Positions 1 to 12,997 of a stretch of DNA of 64,000 nucleotides are shown in pieces. Each line of letters begins with the position of its first letter. Within the stretch, counting starts at the first letter, position 1. The position numbers and the translations under genes were made by a program. Origin of the DNA: Hymenolepis diminuta (Eukaryota; Platyhelminthes; Cestoda; Cyclophyllidea; Hymenolepididae). The notes beneath the pieces were generated by a model. The model ran no database searches and was not told where the DNA came from. It saw only the letters and a list, made by a program, of their open reading frames with translations. The stretch is taken from assembly GCA_900708905.1 (NCBI GenBank), contig CAADRB010000043.1, positions 257,514 through 321,513 on the forward strand. The letters are read 5' to 3'.

Positions 1-3000
1 TAGTCTCAAAACGATTTTCACCATTAAATTCCTTATATGCTGGGTGTAATCATCCAAATCATATCAGCTGTTACTTAACAGCAGATGACCACAATTTTCA
101 AATTAGAAAGCCAAATTATATTGTGCAACGGCAGTGAAAATCGGGATAGGTAGAGAAAAGTAAGAGAAGGAAAAGTAGTTGGATATAGTAAGGACGAGAG
201 AATCAAGCGTTTGCATCACCAATCACGTAACCGACCAGTCTGATTTATCGGGAAAGAGGCGAGTACAAAACTTTAATCAATGTTCCCCGATTGAAACATT
301 TAAAAATAGATCAAGTAAACGCAAAAACGCAAAAATGACCTTTGATCAAAGAAAATTTAATCAATATTGTTAAAAAATATATTGATATTTTTGGGGGATC
401 CCTCAAGATAAATTAAATTGTTTTGGATCAATTAATACCATGCTGATTTTTAGCCTATGAAAGAGGAAATGAATTGGCCATCATTAAATAAGCACTTGCG
501 ATTGTGTATAGAAAGTGAGCAGCAACCCAAGGGACGAGTTATGGAATTTTAACTTCGGAACGTGAGGAAATGAATTTTCCTAATTTAGATTAGGTGAATT
601 TTCTACAATCTCAATCAGAAAATTAAACGACATAATGCTTCTGACCATTCCCTTTCGGTTCCCTCCCCTTAATCCCCACTAAACTTGCAGTTGTTTTCGC
701 GCAATGAAAAATTTAAAAATTAATCTGAATTTCTGATAATAATACTTCAGTGAGCGTGACAGTTGATCATCACTTTCCAATACGGCTATTGCTACCTATT
801 TGAAGTAAGTAGCATTTAAAGTTACAGTTTGAAGCTATGGAATCTTTATCCGTAATCAAAATATTCCTCAACCGTAATTATCAATAATATTTCGAGAAAC
901 TATATTGCCACTTATGGTCAGTTTGAAAACTGTAATCTTTTTGGATCTAAAAGTGATTATGAGAGAGATTATTTTATTCCAATAATGTCTGCATTGTTAA
1001 GTTAAAATAATAAGATTGAATGTAAAAAACAATTCACTTAAAAACACTTTGAACCTCTAGCCGTCTACATTAACGACTTCAGATGGTAATTAAATATGAA
1101 GCGAGATGAGAAGGCACTGATACATTGATCACTACAAGGTCAAATATGATTGACCAACCGATACTTGGCTTCTTTGTTCAGTGGATGAGTGTAAAATTGC
1201 AAATATCTCGTTATCCTGTTTTTGTAGGAGAAAGGTGACGAAAAGCTGAGTTAAGACTTTCCGAAATCAAAAATGAAAGACGGCTGACCTGATGTTTCTG
1301 GAGCTCAGATGAAGCAGGATTTTCCTAATTCCCCAGCCAACATTTCTACGGAATAAACTCTCCCTCTGAAATATGAACATATTCCCTAAAAAGGAAATGT
1401 ACCCACTCTTAAACGTGAACAGGGTTTCATTTTCTACTTGTTTTGATGGTTCCCTATGGTAAAAAATGGCAATGTATTTTGTTCTACCATGAGAAATTGG
1501 GGGAAGTAAATGTAAATAAACTTTAAATGAACTGAATGAAAGTTATTAGTCAGATAAAATTCCCATAGTGAGAATACCTTTGAGGCAAAGCATGAATTAT
1601 TACAAATTTTCTTTTGGTGCATTATATTGAAGTTCTCACTTAGTATTAAGTATGAAATTAACTTTTATATGACATGTATCAGATAAATACGAATAAATGG
1701 CCTTAATTACTGCAGTTATTTCATAAGTGATATGCCTCCTCTTATAGAAGACATATATATATATATATATATATATATTGATCGAAGAACTGATATCAAG
1801 ACTCAGAGTCTTGAATTGATTTTATTTTTAGCATGAAACCGAACCACTTTACATCAGATAAAAATACTTTTTCATGGAATATTTCTTTGTACACCAGGAT
1901 TAGTCATCATATATATATGAAAGAGTTGTTCGAACGATCAGTCAAATATCCCAAAATGTCTGAAAGTATTTTCTGGATAAATGATCCGTTTTGAAATAGA
2001 ACATCATACATTATTAAAGCTGATCAATAGAATGGAATGTTGGTAGTATACAGATAAAAAATCGTCCCTATTTAATCACTTGAAAAATGCTTCAATAAAA
2101 TTGGATGAATATAAAGACAACATGTCTTACTTTAAATCACGAATATTTTAATAAATAAGCATACGATACCTGAATTTACTCTGAATATCCCTTTTATCCC
2201 ACTTTATCATTTATTGAACTTGCTGTTAATCGATTTCTATCTATTTTTCAGAATTAATACTGAGGTTAGCATTTAAATCATAAATTTCTTTGTCAGTTAT
2301 TAAAATTCTACTTATCTCTTGTGAGTAGAATGAACAAATATGTGAAACAAATATAATAAAATAGCAGTGCCATGAGTTTAGAGTTTAAAACTCTCTTCTT
2401 TAGACAACAATTCTAAAACAAAATAATTCACCAAACCGAAGTTATAACTGCCCTGTGCCAATAATTCTACCTGTCTCGAGATATGCATTAAGGATATAGG
2501 ATAAAGAAAGGGGTTAATAATTCGTGGAAGATAGATTTAGGGTATCAAATGTAGAAGAATCAGGGCTACTGAGAATAAGAAGACGATAGAATAAGTAGGT
2601 AAATGGCTTAGATTTAGAGTAGTGTCATAATTCAGTTTTGAAGATAATGGTGGTCAAATTTTGGAGATGGTTCAGTGAATATGGGGAGTAGTTGGAGGTA
2701 ATAAACGTTAGCTTGGAGCAGCTATCTGTTGAAACTGATTGTAATAAAACCTGGATCCGTCGCTATGGACAAAGGTAGGGTTGAGGGAGGGACTGACCGT
2801 GGGAATTAGTCGGTAGGAGCTAAAGACAAGAATAAAGAGTGCATACACTGATTATGGGATAGTGGGAGTGCGGATAATGAATAAGCATTTATATTGTTGA
2901 TAAAAGTATAAATTAGGAGCTAAAAGAGAAGTCATTATCTATGTGCGCATGGCGATATGGACCTTGAAAAACATTCTGGTTGTCATTTAAGTGGAAGTCA

Positions 3001-4259
3001 GTGTATTTGGAGACTGTTTTGATAGACTCATATCAATTATTTCGGAAACACACTAATTCAAGATATTTTGCTGCTTTCATCAAAAAATATTCCGCTTATG
3101 TCTGTGATATCTATTAAAACATTCATAACTGCACAATTTCTAAAAAATGAACTAAGGACATTGATTCCTTCATTTTTAAGGTAGTAATATCTTTTAAAAC
3201 TTTAAAACTGAATTATTTAATATATATGATAACCCGGTATTGTCATTTGCACTTAGAATACGTTCAATGATAATATTATAATTTTTTTATTTAGTTTATT
3301 ATTATTAGTTATAAATGTTAATCATTTTTATATAGAGGTGAATGTAATTATTCATGACATATGAAGTTACTAACAGAAATAAAATTAAAATAAAATCATC
3401 TGGGATTTTAAAACTATACCCAAGCTAGTTATAGTAATACATTTGTAATAGAAATAATAGCATTGGGCCTTACATTTGTCACACGTTTAATTTGATTGAA
3501 GGATTGAAAATGAAGGATATTACTTAAACATTTAAATTAGGTGGAAGCCGAATCTGCTATTTTCGATGGGTTTGGACTTAATTGTATAGAAATTTGTGAA
3601 TAGCGTTTGTGTCTCATGTTCTTATCCCTCTTACCATCCGATCAGAGAAATTATTTTCTTTACAACCCTGGGATTCAAATATCCATTCAGATTATTTCAT
3701 AAAACTGCCATGCCTATGTTTGGTGAGGGAAGCTTTAATGGGGTTTCCTAGAGCTCGATTGGAAAGATTTTTTAAGGCGAAATGTGCTTGCAACTGCGTA
3801 TAAAAATATAAAAAATAATCCCAGAACAACACGTTCTGAATAGATCGTAATTTAGTATTTTGTGCGAATTACGATAATTTGGGCAGAGAAGCTGGGTATC
3901 CTTGAAAATGAGCAGATTTTTCGCGAGGCTATTCACTGGGTATTTAGATGCCGTAGTGGGTTGTCTCAAAACATGGTCTTAAATTTTATATTTGCATTGA
4001 TATACTCAAACGTTCGTAGGATTCATTCAGGAATATAAATATGAGGAAAGGTGTGATTGAAGGACGTGGAATAATGACACACCATTTATTGCAATTGCAA
4101 TTCCCTACTTGTATTTACAGCCAATTTAAATCGTACTATTCAAACAGTCAATCAACTCTTTTAGGGTATTCTAAATATGCTTTCATTAAAAACATCTTAT
4201 AAATACCGCAAGCAGATATGAAAGGTTCTAACGTCTGTAGGATGAGTTAAAGTTAGAAA
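1..4259. other. Gene-free AT-rich stretch
   Basis: No open frame here resembles a known protein on either strand, and only short chance frames occur. A (TA)n microsatellite lies at 1753-1778. Bases 2480-2970 are purine-rich on the plus strand and less AT-rich than their surroundings; they contain frequent stops in the frame I read and I could not place them in any repeat family. I see nothing else to support. Confidence 0.6.
1753..1778. repeat. (AT)13 microsatellite
   Basis: An uninterrupted run of 13 AT dinucleotides. Such runs are common in AT-rich invertebrate DNA and tend to vary in length. Confidence 0.9.
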
Positions 4260-4560
4260 CAGGGACCAAGAACTATAAAGAGGGCAGAGTCAGAGCAATC
4301 ATGCGACCACTATGACCGCAACCCTTCAGAGCAGTATGAAACCTGAAGGTGGATATCTCGACATGCTGGCTTCCCCTTTGTTCCAGTCAGCGTGTAGACA
4401 AGCGCATCTGTACTGACTGGTATAATTGTTCGTTCAGCCTAATTCCGACATGTGCTTGGTGGCTTACAGTAGGGAGATTTGGTCCAAGAAGTTGGGGATT
4501 TGGACCTGTTTAATGGTTGGCTCAACGTAGATGTGCTGGCAATTTTCGCGATTTCAACAT
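4260..4560 (-). repeat. Dispersed repeat family C, minus-strand copy
   Basis: This patch is clearly less AT-rich than its surroundings. Its reverse complement aligns in two places with other patches in the window. Around 4382-4425 it shares an ACAGATGC-x-xTTGT block with 14580-14605. Around 4435-4450 it shares GAATTAGGCT with 12196-12206. Its GGGGAAGCC block (about 4370-4378) also matches 8280-8288. The copies are degenerate, so this is an old interspersed element. I do not recognise the family. The boundaries are approximate. Confidence 0.45.
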
Positions 4561-4799
4561 TTCTAAAGTAATTTGCATCACCCTATAGTCCCCCTCAGAC
4601 GAATTAAAGTGAGAATCACTTAACCGTTCTTCTGAATAGAAAATAGGCATTTATGAAGTCCTAGTCGATCGATTTAGTGTTTTAATCAATAATACGGAGC
4701 TTAGATGAACTTAGATGCAACTGTTCATTCAATCTCACTTATAATTGAAATTTAGTAATTTATATTGCATTCCTCTCCAAAAATAAACAAGAAGGAAGC

Positions 4800-5250
4800 T
4801 TGCCCCACGTTGTGACAGGAGATAATCTATCAAGAGGACAGGAAAGTCTTTATTTTGACTGGACCGTCATGGCTGAAACCAAAAATAACGCCAATTCCTG
4901 TCTCTAAATGCCGAACACTTGCAAAAACTGATGTGCGAAGCTGCCAACCCTAGGCGAATTTTTGCGAAAAGTTAAGCAATGATCTCGTGCCAACAATGGG
5001 ATCACTTTTCTTCAGGCGTAACGATCAACAAGTACTTCTAATGCCTAATTTCCAGTTGTTTTAAGTCTTACAATTGACAAGGGCAGTCGAAACCGTTTGA
5101 TGAATGGGCATCATGCATATTCTTCAAGCTGAGGAGAAAAAGTAATAATCCTAAATCTCTTGGACCAAACTCCCTCGTTTTCCAGTAACCTTTTTCTTCA
5201 CTGCTCTAGCTATGAATTTTTAGTTCTAAGTGGACATATACTGAGTGCGT
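4800..5250 (+). repeat. Dispersed repeat family A, copy 1
   Basis: This stretch aligns by eye with 52040-52530. The best block is at 5012-5076, where TCAGGCGTAACGATCAA is followed by a TTCTAATG-type block and a GTTTTAAGTC-type block; it corresponds to 52259-52325. Shared anchors outside this are CAATTCCTGT (4894 and 52121 regions), GTGCGAAGCT and a downstream ACCAAA...CTCCC block. The order is the same in both copies, but indels are frequent. No coding frame is apparent. It lies immediately 5' of the transposase relic. It may be a non-coding transposon or the untranslated end of a retroelement. Confidence 0.6.
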
Positions 5251-5326
5251 ATCTGAGGTCACCTATATTTTTGTTATTTAAACTAAGCCGATAATAATTA
5301 GTGCATTTTTTACATCAAAAGATCTC

Positions 5327-6445
5327 ATGACTGATACCACTATAACTAATGAAATGAAAAGAAACATTGTAATAGTGTCTATAAAAGCGACACACAACAA
5401 TTTAAAAATTTCAAGATTTCTAAAAGTCGCCAGATATTTCGTTTGCAAAGTTAGAAAGGAGTTACTGAACGAGAACTATGACGATGAGTTGGCCACCACG
5501 AGCAAGAGAAAACAGCATTGTCAATGTTCTGACTCTATCACTCACTCACTTAGAACACCTGAATTTGTGAGAAGAGTGCATGGCATGGCATGACATGAGT
5601 GACGAAAATCGTGGAAAGTCAATGCGCGACGTCTTGCCAAACATCTTCGAGTGTCTGAAGGAAGAATAAGGAATGCTATTCATCAAGATCTCCCATACTA
5701 ATTATATGTTCATAGGCGAGGTCGTTAGTTTATTTCGATACAAACGACTTGAGTGAATCGTTTGATGGATGCAAACCGACTCATAAACAAATTGAAGCAC
5801 CCAGAAGAACAGAAGCGTCTTTGGTTTTTCTGCGACGAAAAAAACTCTCCCCAGCATTAAAAAGTCAATCAAAGAAGTGATAATTGGCTATGTGCTGTCC
5901 GTTCGCATGCGCACGAAGCAAACTTCCAGTAATGGTGTTGATTTTCGGTGTTACTGTGCCAGTAGTGAAGGGTACATCATGAACCCTTAATTTGTCTCAG
6001 AGGGCCTTAGAGTCAATGCAGATGCAGGTGCCTATATGAAGACTCTTCAAACCATTGTCGTTAAGCCACTTTGGATAGACAGCGTAGCCATTGGAGAGAG
6101 ATCCTATGTCTTCCAACAAGATTCGGCTCCGTTTCATGAAGGTCTCACAATCCATCATTGGATGGCCGAGAATTTTCATCAACATGTCCCATCAAGCCTA
6201 TGGCTTCCTATCTCATCAGACCTAAATCCCTTGGATTACTGTGTGAAGTGCGTGGTGGAAAAGGAAGTTAATAAACATCCTCATAGCACCAAATCCTCAC
6301 TTACTCTCTTTCTCTCCGATGGAAGCAATATCCCGAGGAATGGTGAACATCAATAAAGACCATCTGATCTGATGAAAGCTTGCAGTCAGTCACTATCGCA
6401 CTCGAATTGAGTTGGGAATAGAAGTCGAAGGCGAATATATGGAAT
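5327..6445 (+). pseudogene. Tc1/mariner superfamily transposase, degenerate (DD37D type)
   Basis: The product would cut and paste a DNA transposon in the nucleus. The N-terminal part (5327-5593) is an open frame of weaker similarity. A frame-shifted middle part reads VNARRLAKHLRVSEGRIR at about 5618-5671. A FCDEKN block near 5830 carries the first catalytic Asp. From 5991 to 6356 a long frame contains GLRVNADA, YVFQQDSAP with the second Asp, and SSDLNPLDY with the third. The last two catalytic Asp residues are 37 residues apart, as in the DD37D (maT-like) group; Tc1 would have DD34E. Stop codons (for example near 5988) and several frameshifts break it, so it is inactive. A KACSQ-type C-terminal end is readable to about 6445. 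I could not find convincing terminal inverted repeats. Confidence 0.88.
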
Positions 6446-8224
6446 AAAACCTAGGTTAATATTGTGCTTGGTTTTGTTTTGTTGCAAGAAATTGCAATTT
6501 TCAACCATTAACAGTTTCATTTTCTGATTCCCTAAAAGTGCGTGAGACGTCCTCAGATGCCTTACGCATCCTATATATTTCGTTTTTTAATTTTATTCTA
6601 TTTTCCTGCATAAGTACAATGGTAATAATTCCTACCTTTCCACATTTAAATGTCAAACATATTTACGCATTCTTTAATATTTCTGGTGATAAAATTCCAT
6701 CAAAACCCCAATTAATGACATTAATAGTCACCTACTAACAATGCGCTTAGGTTTGAGATGATCTATATATTATTCATACCAAAAGACCGGATTAATAAAT
6801 AACACAACCTTAAAATGCTTCTTACAATTCACTAATTTAAATTCCATACTAAATTTGTAATATTTAACGCATGTTAAGAAATTTCATCATTAAATATGCA
6901 TTTGAGAAGATACTCAGTGCTTGAATTGATTTCCTTAAGTCAGATTAAAGTAAGCAGATAATAACGATTTCGCAAACACTGCTGCACAGATCTCTAACAA
7001 CTCATTTCTCAATAGCCATTTATTCTAAACAAAGATTAGAATTTGATTTTAGATTTTTTAGTTGACATTTTTAAACAGATTTAAACTAAACGAATCATTT
7101 AAACAATGTATTAAAACTACGAATTTATCAAAATTTTTCGTTCATGTGAAATGATTGGGATAAATTTTAAGCAATTTGTAACCGGTTAAAGTTTATAAAA
7201 AGCGGAGGGTTAGCCACGGCAAATTGCAAAGAACAAAAGTGTTGAATATGGCAATGATAATTCTGACTACTTTTCTGGTAGAAATTGCAGTCATCAATTG
7301 CTAGGGCTGCAAATTCCACACTGAGGAAATCAGTATGACCAGTTCAGTCCTCTTGAATAAGTTGAGAAGAGCGGTAGGTATTCGCATAACCTTAAACATT
7401 ACATATGAGGAGGACTCAGAACTGTACAAAGATGCCTTAATTTTTGAAAATGAAATCACCACCCTGCAGTAGAGGTAACTACTGAAGAAGACGAAAAAAT
7501 CATTTGAAATTATCTAGGTAATCGAAGTTGCTGATACTGAAAATAATTCTACTGAGATTTATTGGAGCTTCATGTTTTTTAAAATATTCTTTCCTAAAGT
7601 AGTAATTTTCTCCGATTTGCCAGATTCTTAATTTGACAGATTAGATCCCATATAATGCAGCTATGACTATCAAAGTTTACTCATTAAATAAATTCATCCT
7701 ATTGATAAATGATTATATGTATGCATTAGAGTGGAAGGAAAATTATCCCAAAATTTTTAGGTAAATTCTACCACCTTGAGCTTTAACAGGTATAATTCTT
7801 GGTTATTTTATCAATTAATACAATTGGTATTCTTCAAATTATATTTATTTTCTATTTGTAATCATTGCTTCCATGATTTTTATAGAGGTTAATAAAATTT
7901 AGTGTTATCTAAATTATTTTCTTACTAATTTCATCAAACAGCCATATTGTATAATACCACACAAGTTGCAACTATTGAAGATTTACTTTTTCAAGAGGGA
8001 ATTAGTTCCCTCCTAACATCTTAACTTATTGTCGCATTTTATTGTAAAGCAAAATAAAGTCAGCATTTTATTAATGAAAATACATCCTATGACGTATTCA
8101 TGTCAAGGTCAGCGTTATTGAGTGTCTGCACGTATATGTTATTCCATGCTTTTTCTCTAGTGTAATACACCGACGCTTAATTACATCCTCAAACGCATTT
8201 AATCTTATTATAAATCATAAGCCT
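6446..8224. other. Gene-free AT-rich stretch
   Basis: I see no protein-like frame, RNA gene or repeat here apart from low-complexity A/T runs. Confidence 0.55.
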
Positions 8225-8390
8225 GTTAAAAGTAGGCTAACAACCTTGCTAGCCAAACTGAAGTACGGAATGGACCAATGGGGAAGCCGAACTGGATGCT
8301 CAGTGTGGCCATTGGTTAGATTCGGACGTTACAACCATCGGTCATTATTGCTCTTAGTGGAGATTTTGTGGCCATAGAAAAGAAAAATAT
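8225..8390 (+). repeat. Possible family C copy with inverted ACCAATGG arms
   Basis: The patch is less AT-rich than its flanks. It shares CAACCTTG-TAGCCAA with 14566-14582 and GACCAATG-GG-AAG with 14625-14638. It contains perfect 8-base inverted arms, ACCAATGG at 8274-8281 and CCATTGGT at 8309-8316. Similarity to the other C copies is short and gapped, so assignment to the family is tentative. Confidence 0.35.
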
Positions 8391-8689
8391 TAATTCTCAC
8401 CATTTGTACTTTATGCTTCTTGGTTCTTATTCCCATTTGCCATAGGTCTTATAAAGCTTTTGCCCTTTCATATCTATTTGGTTTATCTAACATGATGTGC
8501 TTTAATGAAGATCTATATAGACCCCCACATTTCTGTAAATATAACTCAGGTCCTTTGTGTGGTATTGAATATGTGCTCGGCCACGATGAAGGCTCACTAT
8601 GTGTATTGAAGACTTGTTCTATCTGCTTCCCCTTTCTGGTTGGAGGGCTCAGGAATGGGAACATAAATAGCAGTAAATTAGTCTAGCAG

Positions 8690-8930
8690 GGAGGTGGAGA
8701 AGAAAAATTAGAGCGAATTAGAAGTAGGCAATACAAGTTCGTTGCCAAGGCGTCGACAAACAAAACTCACAGCCGTGAAGCTATGCATTGATGAGAAATC
8801 CATATCAATGGCGGTTTCACCGGAGTTATCAGCCTACTTAATATACAGACGCATGCTGACCCGAACATCATGGCAGCATATCAAAACAATCCCCATCCGT
8901 CAAGACCGTGGGTTGGCCGGCAAAGATTAA
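8690..8930. other. GC-richer patch of unknown origin
   Basis: Base composition changes abruptly to a more balanced mix, with several CpG-containing words. A plus-strand frame of about 60 codons runs through 8742-8930, but I do not recognise its product and it has no ATG start. It may be a decayed transposon fragment. Confidence 0.3.
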
Positions 8931-11900
8931 TTATGTTATTTATAAAAACCGACTTTTTCAAAGTAATATGACCTCTTGAAATCGCTGACCTTCTACATTC
9001 CTTCTCTCCGAAACAGAATTATTAGAAATTTATTTTTAGATAAGTCTTAAATAAGCATGCGAATCTCTAAAACATTAACTAAATAAATTGTCAAAAAATA
9101 ATTAATTTACAGCTTCATTCAAATATACATAAAATGCAAAATATATTTTAACTTTACAACCAAAACATTTCACTTTATTAACATGGGGACATATTTAGAC
9201 ATCTCAAAGTGGGCATTACAAAAGAGCGCAAAACCATATGGAATTTTTGGCCCATCGTAGATTGCATATTTGCTCGGAGTTTAAATTGTACTTTGAAATT
9301 GTTGTCATCATAACTACACATATGCATAATGAATAAAATATGATTAAAAAAATACAAAAAAATCTTGACATTAAAATTTAAAACTTTAAGCTTCGGTCAC
9401 ATATCTTTTTTGAAATATCTTCTTGTTAGCAAGTATTTTAAAAGCCTAAAATGAGATCAGAATTTATGACTCATAAATTCTCTATTTTCTCGGACAGACA
9501 GGATTAACCTTTAAACGTGTGTCTGGACCGCGATGGTACTTTTACAAAGCATAATTGTGATACATGCGAAAGGTAGGAAAAAATTACCTGTTAGTCAATA
9601 TTTTTATAACGTGGATCATAAGAAACTTCAAGATTGATATCCCTAGGTTTTGCTAGTTTGTCATGGTTGCAACAATCCACAATATTGATTCTTGTCACTA
9701 AAGGCATAACTCTCCACCTCAAGAGATCTTGAACATAAAATGTGATATGCGAACCATCCAAATGTATGCAACTATTCACAGAAAGTGCTAGGGCTCCACT
9801 TTCGCTTCCTTTAGGTTTCATTCAATTCCAGTTCTTTCAGTAGATTTTATAAAAAGGGAAAATAGTAGATCATAAAAATTTGACTCTCAATTTTATCGTT
9901 TTTCCTAATTTTGTGCTTATAACTGCATATCCGGTTGGTCGAATTGTATAAAATACACTAGTTTTTTAGAAAAGTAAATAAATTGACATTCTTTAAATAT
10001 CAGTGCACGGTTGTGCTTTTAAGATTCCAGATTGCCTGACAATCATTCTTTAAGGTGAATTGATTGAAGTATGGGTTTTGATTTTTATCCCTTTACCTTT
10101 AAAAGCCATCCTAACAATGAAAAACCATTTCGCATATATTTCTATGTTTGCGTCCTCAGCTTGACTTACACAACAAAAGAGGAATTTCTATTCTTAAGAT
10201 AATTAATTAATTATTGATAGTATACCATACTTTGTCTCGCCTATTTATCAGGTGCAGTGGTTTAAAATTCAAGCCACCCCTTCATTCCTTGCCGAATTAT
10301 ATTGCCACTTCGCATGTTTAGATGCTGTTGCGTTATTAAAACAAGTCAGCGTTTATTTCGTTGGTCTGAAGAATTACAATGTCTAATCCTATTTTAGTGA
10401 AAGCACTAATACAGAGAGATGTGAGCATGTACTCATTTTTATAAAAAATTGGAAATTAAAATTTATTTTAACATTTTTATATATGAAAAATGCGCATTCA
10501 GTTGAAATAGATAGGGATGTTTCCTGGCAAATATTCCAATTGCATCCTAGATGGATTTGAATCTGTTCTCAAAATAATCTTACTCAACAAAATATCTTTA
10601 AGAAAATTAATAGCTGTGTATTTTTTATCACACTATAACACGCAATTATATTTTAATTATTTTTAATATGAAAGGGTGAAATTAGGCATGTTTCAGCACA
10701 ATTTCTTTACTTTCTCAAGCAGACAGCATATCCAACTCCTTACCATATAATGTTACTTAAAATATAAAACAAATACACAATTATTTCTCTTGCTGCGGGT
10801 CGACACACATAAAATTATCACTTTTAAAGTGTCGGTGATATCCAGAAGTTCTTTTCTTGACTCCTACTTCTTTACCATTTCCAATTAATTCATAAAATCA
10901 GGTTGTTTGAAATACCCCCTCGTTCTAATGTACACCTTTCACACCTTTCATATTCGTATTACCTTTAGCATTAATGCAATTTAAAGGCAAACCAAATGAA
11001 TCTTTTAAGAATCAAAGATGATTTTTCTTAGATAATGAGACCGAAAAATTATTGTCAAGGTAATAAGTTTTTATTTAATGGAATACCTGAATCTGTCCCA
11101 CCAACTTAAATAAAATGTCTAGTGAGAACAGAGTGACCAATTCGACTAATGGCTGCCTTCGTTTAACCGGTTTATCGAGACAAGTGATCTCATTTCAAGG
11201 TACGCATGACTTTATTATTTGTTTGAATCCCTTAATGTACTTGTTGGATAAAATCTTTATTTGAGAAAAGGAAATGAACAATTTTTTCTTTAATTCTCTT
11301 TTAATTTTACATATTTGTTAAAATTTACCCAAATTATGACTTGCAGTATTTCAGGATAATGCCTCCTATTACAGTATTTCCGTATTATTATTGAGTTGTG
11401 GTAATTGTACGCCAATTTGGGAGGTAAATAAGGTTATAATAATGAAATTAAAAGTGTACTTTATGTCTTATTATTAAGGATATTAGCAATATCGATTGGT
11501 TTAAAATATCGTCGTTAGTCTCATAGCTGCAAGAAGACATAAATGAATCAGAATGACCTGTCCAACCATTCAGTTAAGTCACCTAGTCAACAGGTTCGGA
11601 ATAGAGCAAATGGAGGGTATAAAATTAGGGAAATATAACTTTGGTTATTGCAAGGATTAATTATCACCCATATACGGAACAACGCAATTCAATTATTACA
11701 AAATTAAAATAAGTTAAAATTCTTGACATCTTAAATTCATTATATACTGCTATTCAATACCCAGTTTAACCTCCTTTTAGAAATATTTTGCTATTTGGTG
11801 TTTACAGAAACTGCTCTATGATGAAAGATGGTATTTTTTGCATCGGCATGAATGACATTATAGATTCGTCAAAATTTAATGGATTGCATCATCATGAATA

Positions 11901-12118
11901 AGTATAAATCTTCTTTAAGTCACCGCATTTTGATCATTTTGTCTGAGAATTCATTGCTAAACACAATAGCTATTTGAAATCGCTTTATCAAAGCCTGTAA
12001 ATGAGAAAAATAATTGATTGAGAGGCTAATTGCAGCTCAGTTTTTATTATGAATTCCATCATTCCTTTTTGATCTATCATAATCTGTTTACCTTTTCATT
12101 AGTATAAAACAGTTTCTG
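8931..12118. other. Gene-free AT-rich stretch
   Basis: Nothing recognisable is seen on either strand. A minus-strand frame at 9591-9821 has an unremarkable length for this composition and no family resemblance. Confidence 0.55.
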
Positions 12119-12330
12119 ATGCCTTTATTACTCGACTTTTATGGATTCTGCATGTATTGGTCGTTCTTGCAACGCTATTGCAAGTGCGGTATTAGAATTA
12201 GGCTAAGCCAGAAGCCACGTTGGCCAATTGATAAACACTTGCCCGCACGTCGATTAGCATGGACGTACACTCGACCAATTAGAAGCAAGAACCCAACTTA
12301 TACTCAATCGCACTTCCATCGCTTCTAATT
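12119..12330 (+). repeat. Dispersed repeat family C copy
   Basis: Shares GAATTAGGCT (12196-12206) with the minus-strand copy near 4440 and CGACCAATTA (12273-12282) with 51207-51216. It is less AT-rich than the neighbouring DNA. A family B copy follows about 200 bases downstream, the same order as at 51.0-51.5 kb. Confidence 0.45.
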
Positions 12331-12539
12331 CTTATATTCATCAGTATTTCTTAGTCAGAAATTCCATCTTCCTTGCTATTATAAACAATTATGCTCTTCC
12401 ATTGTGACTTGATTGTCTATATAATATTCGATGAAAAATCCTTATTTAGTCTGCTATTCCTGCAAAGCTAGCATGCGTGTGCAATGAGCGCTTTCGAGTT
12501 GACTGACGAAAGGTGGCATCTGACTTTGGCCTGTTAATA

Positions 12540-12790
12540 AACAACAGGCGAATTCCCTCACGTCCCGGTGACACTTATCCCGTGATCTTCTAAATTTAAC
12601 TCTTGATATATTTCTCTCTCTTACGTTAATTAAATTTGCCTCGCTCTCCACTCAACTCTTGGGTTTCCGATTTGGTAAATGCAGTTGTATCCTGTTAGCC
12701 TTTTGGAAGATCATTATTCTATAGAGGAATATCTATAAACTTACTTGCCCAAGCACCTAAAAGCAGATCTACTCAGTCTAATCCTAGTTT
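12540..12790 (+). repeat. Dispersed repeat family B copy
   Basis: A pyrimidine-rich part is followed by AACTCTTG and then a TTTTGGAAGATC block (about 12700-12712). It then has a GAGGAATAT-type block and a CTAAAAG-type block. The same series occurs at 48350-48500, where AACTCTTG, TTTTTGGAAGATCC, GAGGTGATAT and CTAAAAGG occur in the same order. No open frame is shared, so it looks like a non-coding relic. It ends shortly before the probable 3' end of the receptor gene. Confidence 0.5.
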
Positions 12791-12833
12791 AATTTTTAAA
12801 TTAATATTTGTAAATTTCTGGAGAAAAGTGGTC

Positions 12834-12839
12834 TTTAAT
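12834..12839 (-). promoter_or_regulatory. Possible polyadenylation signal ATTAAA for the receptor gene
   Basis: On the minus strand ATTAAA lies about 160 bases past the receptor stop codon. It is the commonest variant of AATAAA. A second ATTAAA lies at 12788-12793. No canonical AATAAA was seen between 12781 and the stop codon. In DNA this AT-rich such hexamers also arise by chance. Confidence 0.3.
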
Positions 12840-12997
12840 GGGATATTTTACCCCACTTTCACTCTAACATTATTGCATCTGCTTTTCAAAATAAAAATAA
12901 ACCCACAAACAAATAATAAAAACGTAACCGTAAAAGAATGGAAGATGTACAAAGTAAAAAAGTCACACGAATTTAAACAAAATTTAGCATCATCAGG

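Noticed and set aside
8420..8686. Overlapping frames on both strands (88 and 71 codons)
   Set aside because: Open frames on opposite strands over the same bases, with no recognisable product, are best read as chance.
9591..9821. Minus-strand frame of 76 codons with a donor-like CAG-GTAATT just past its stop
   Set aside because: The frame closes before the donor, so the two do not fit together, and there is no family match.
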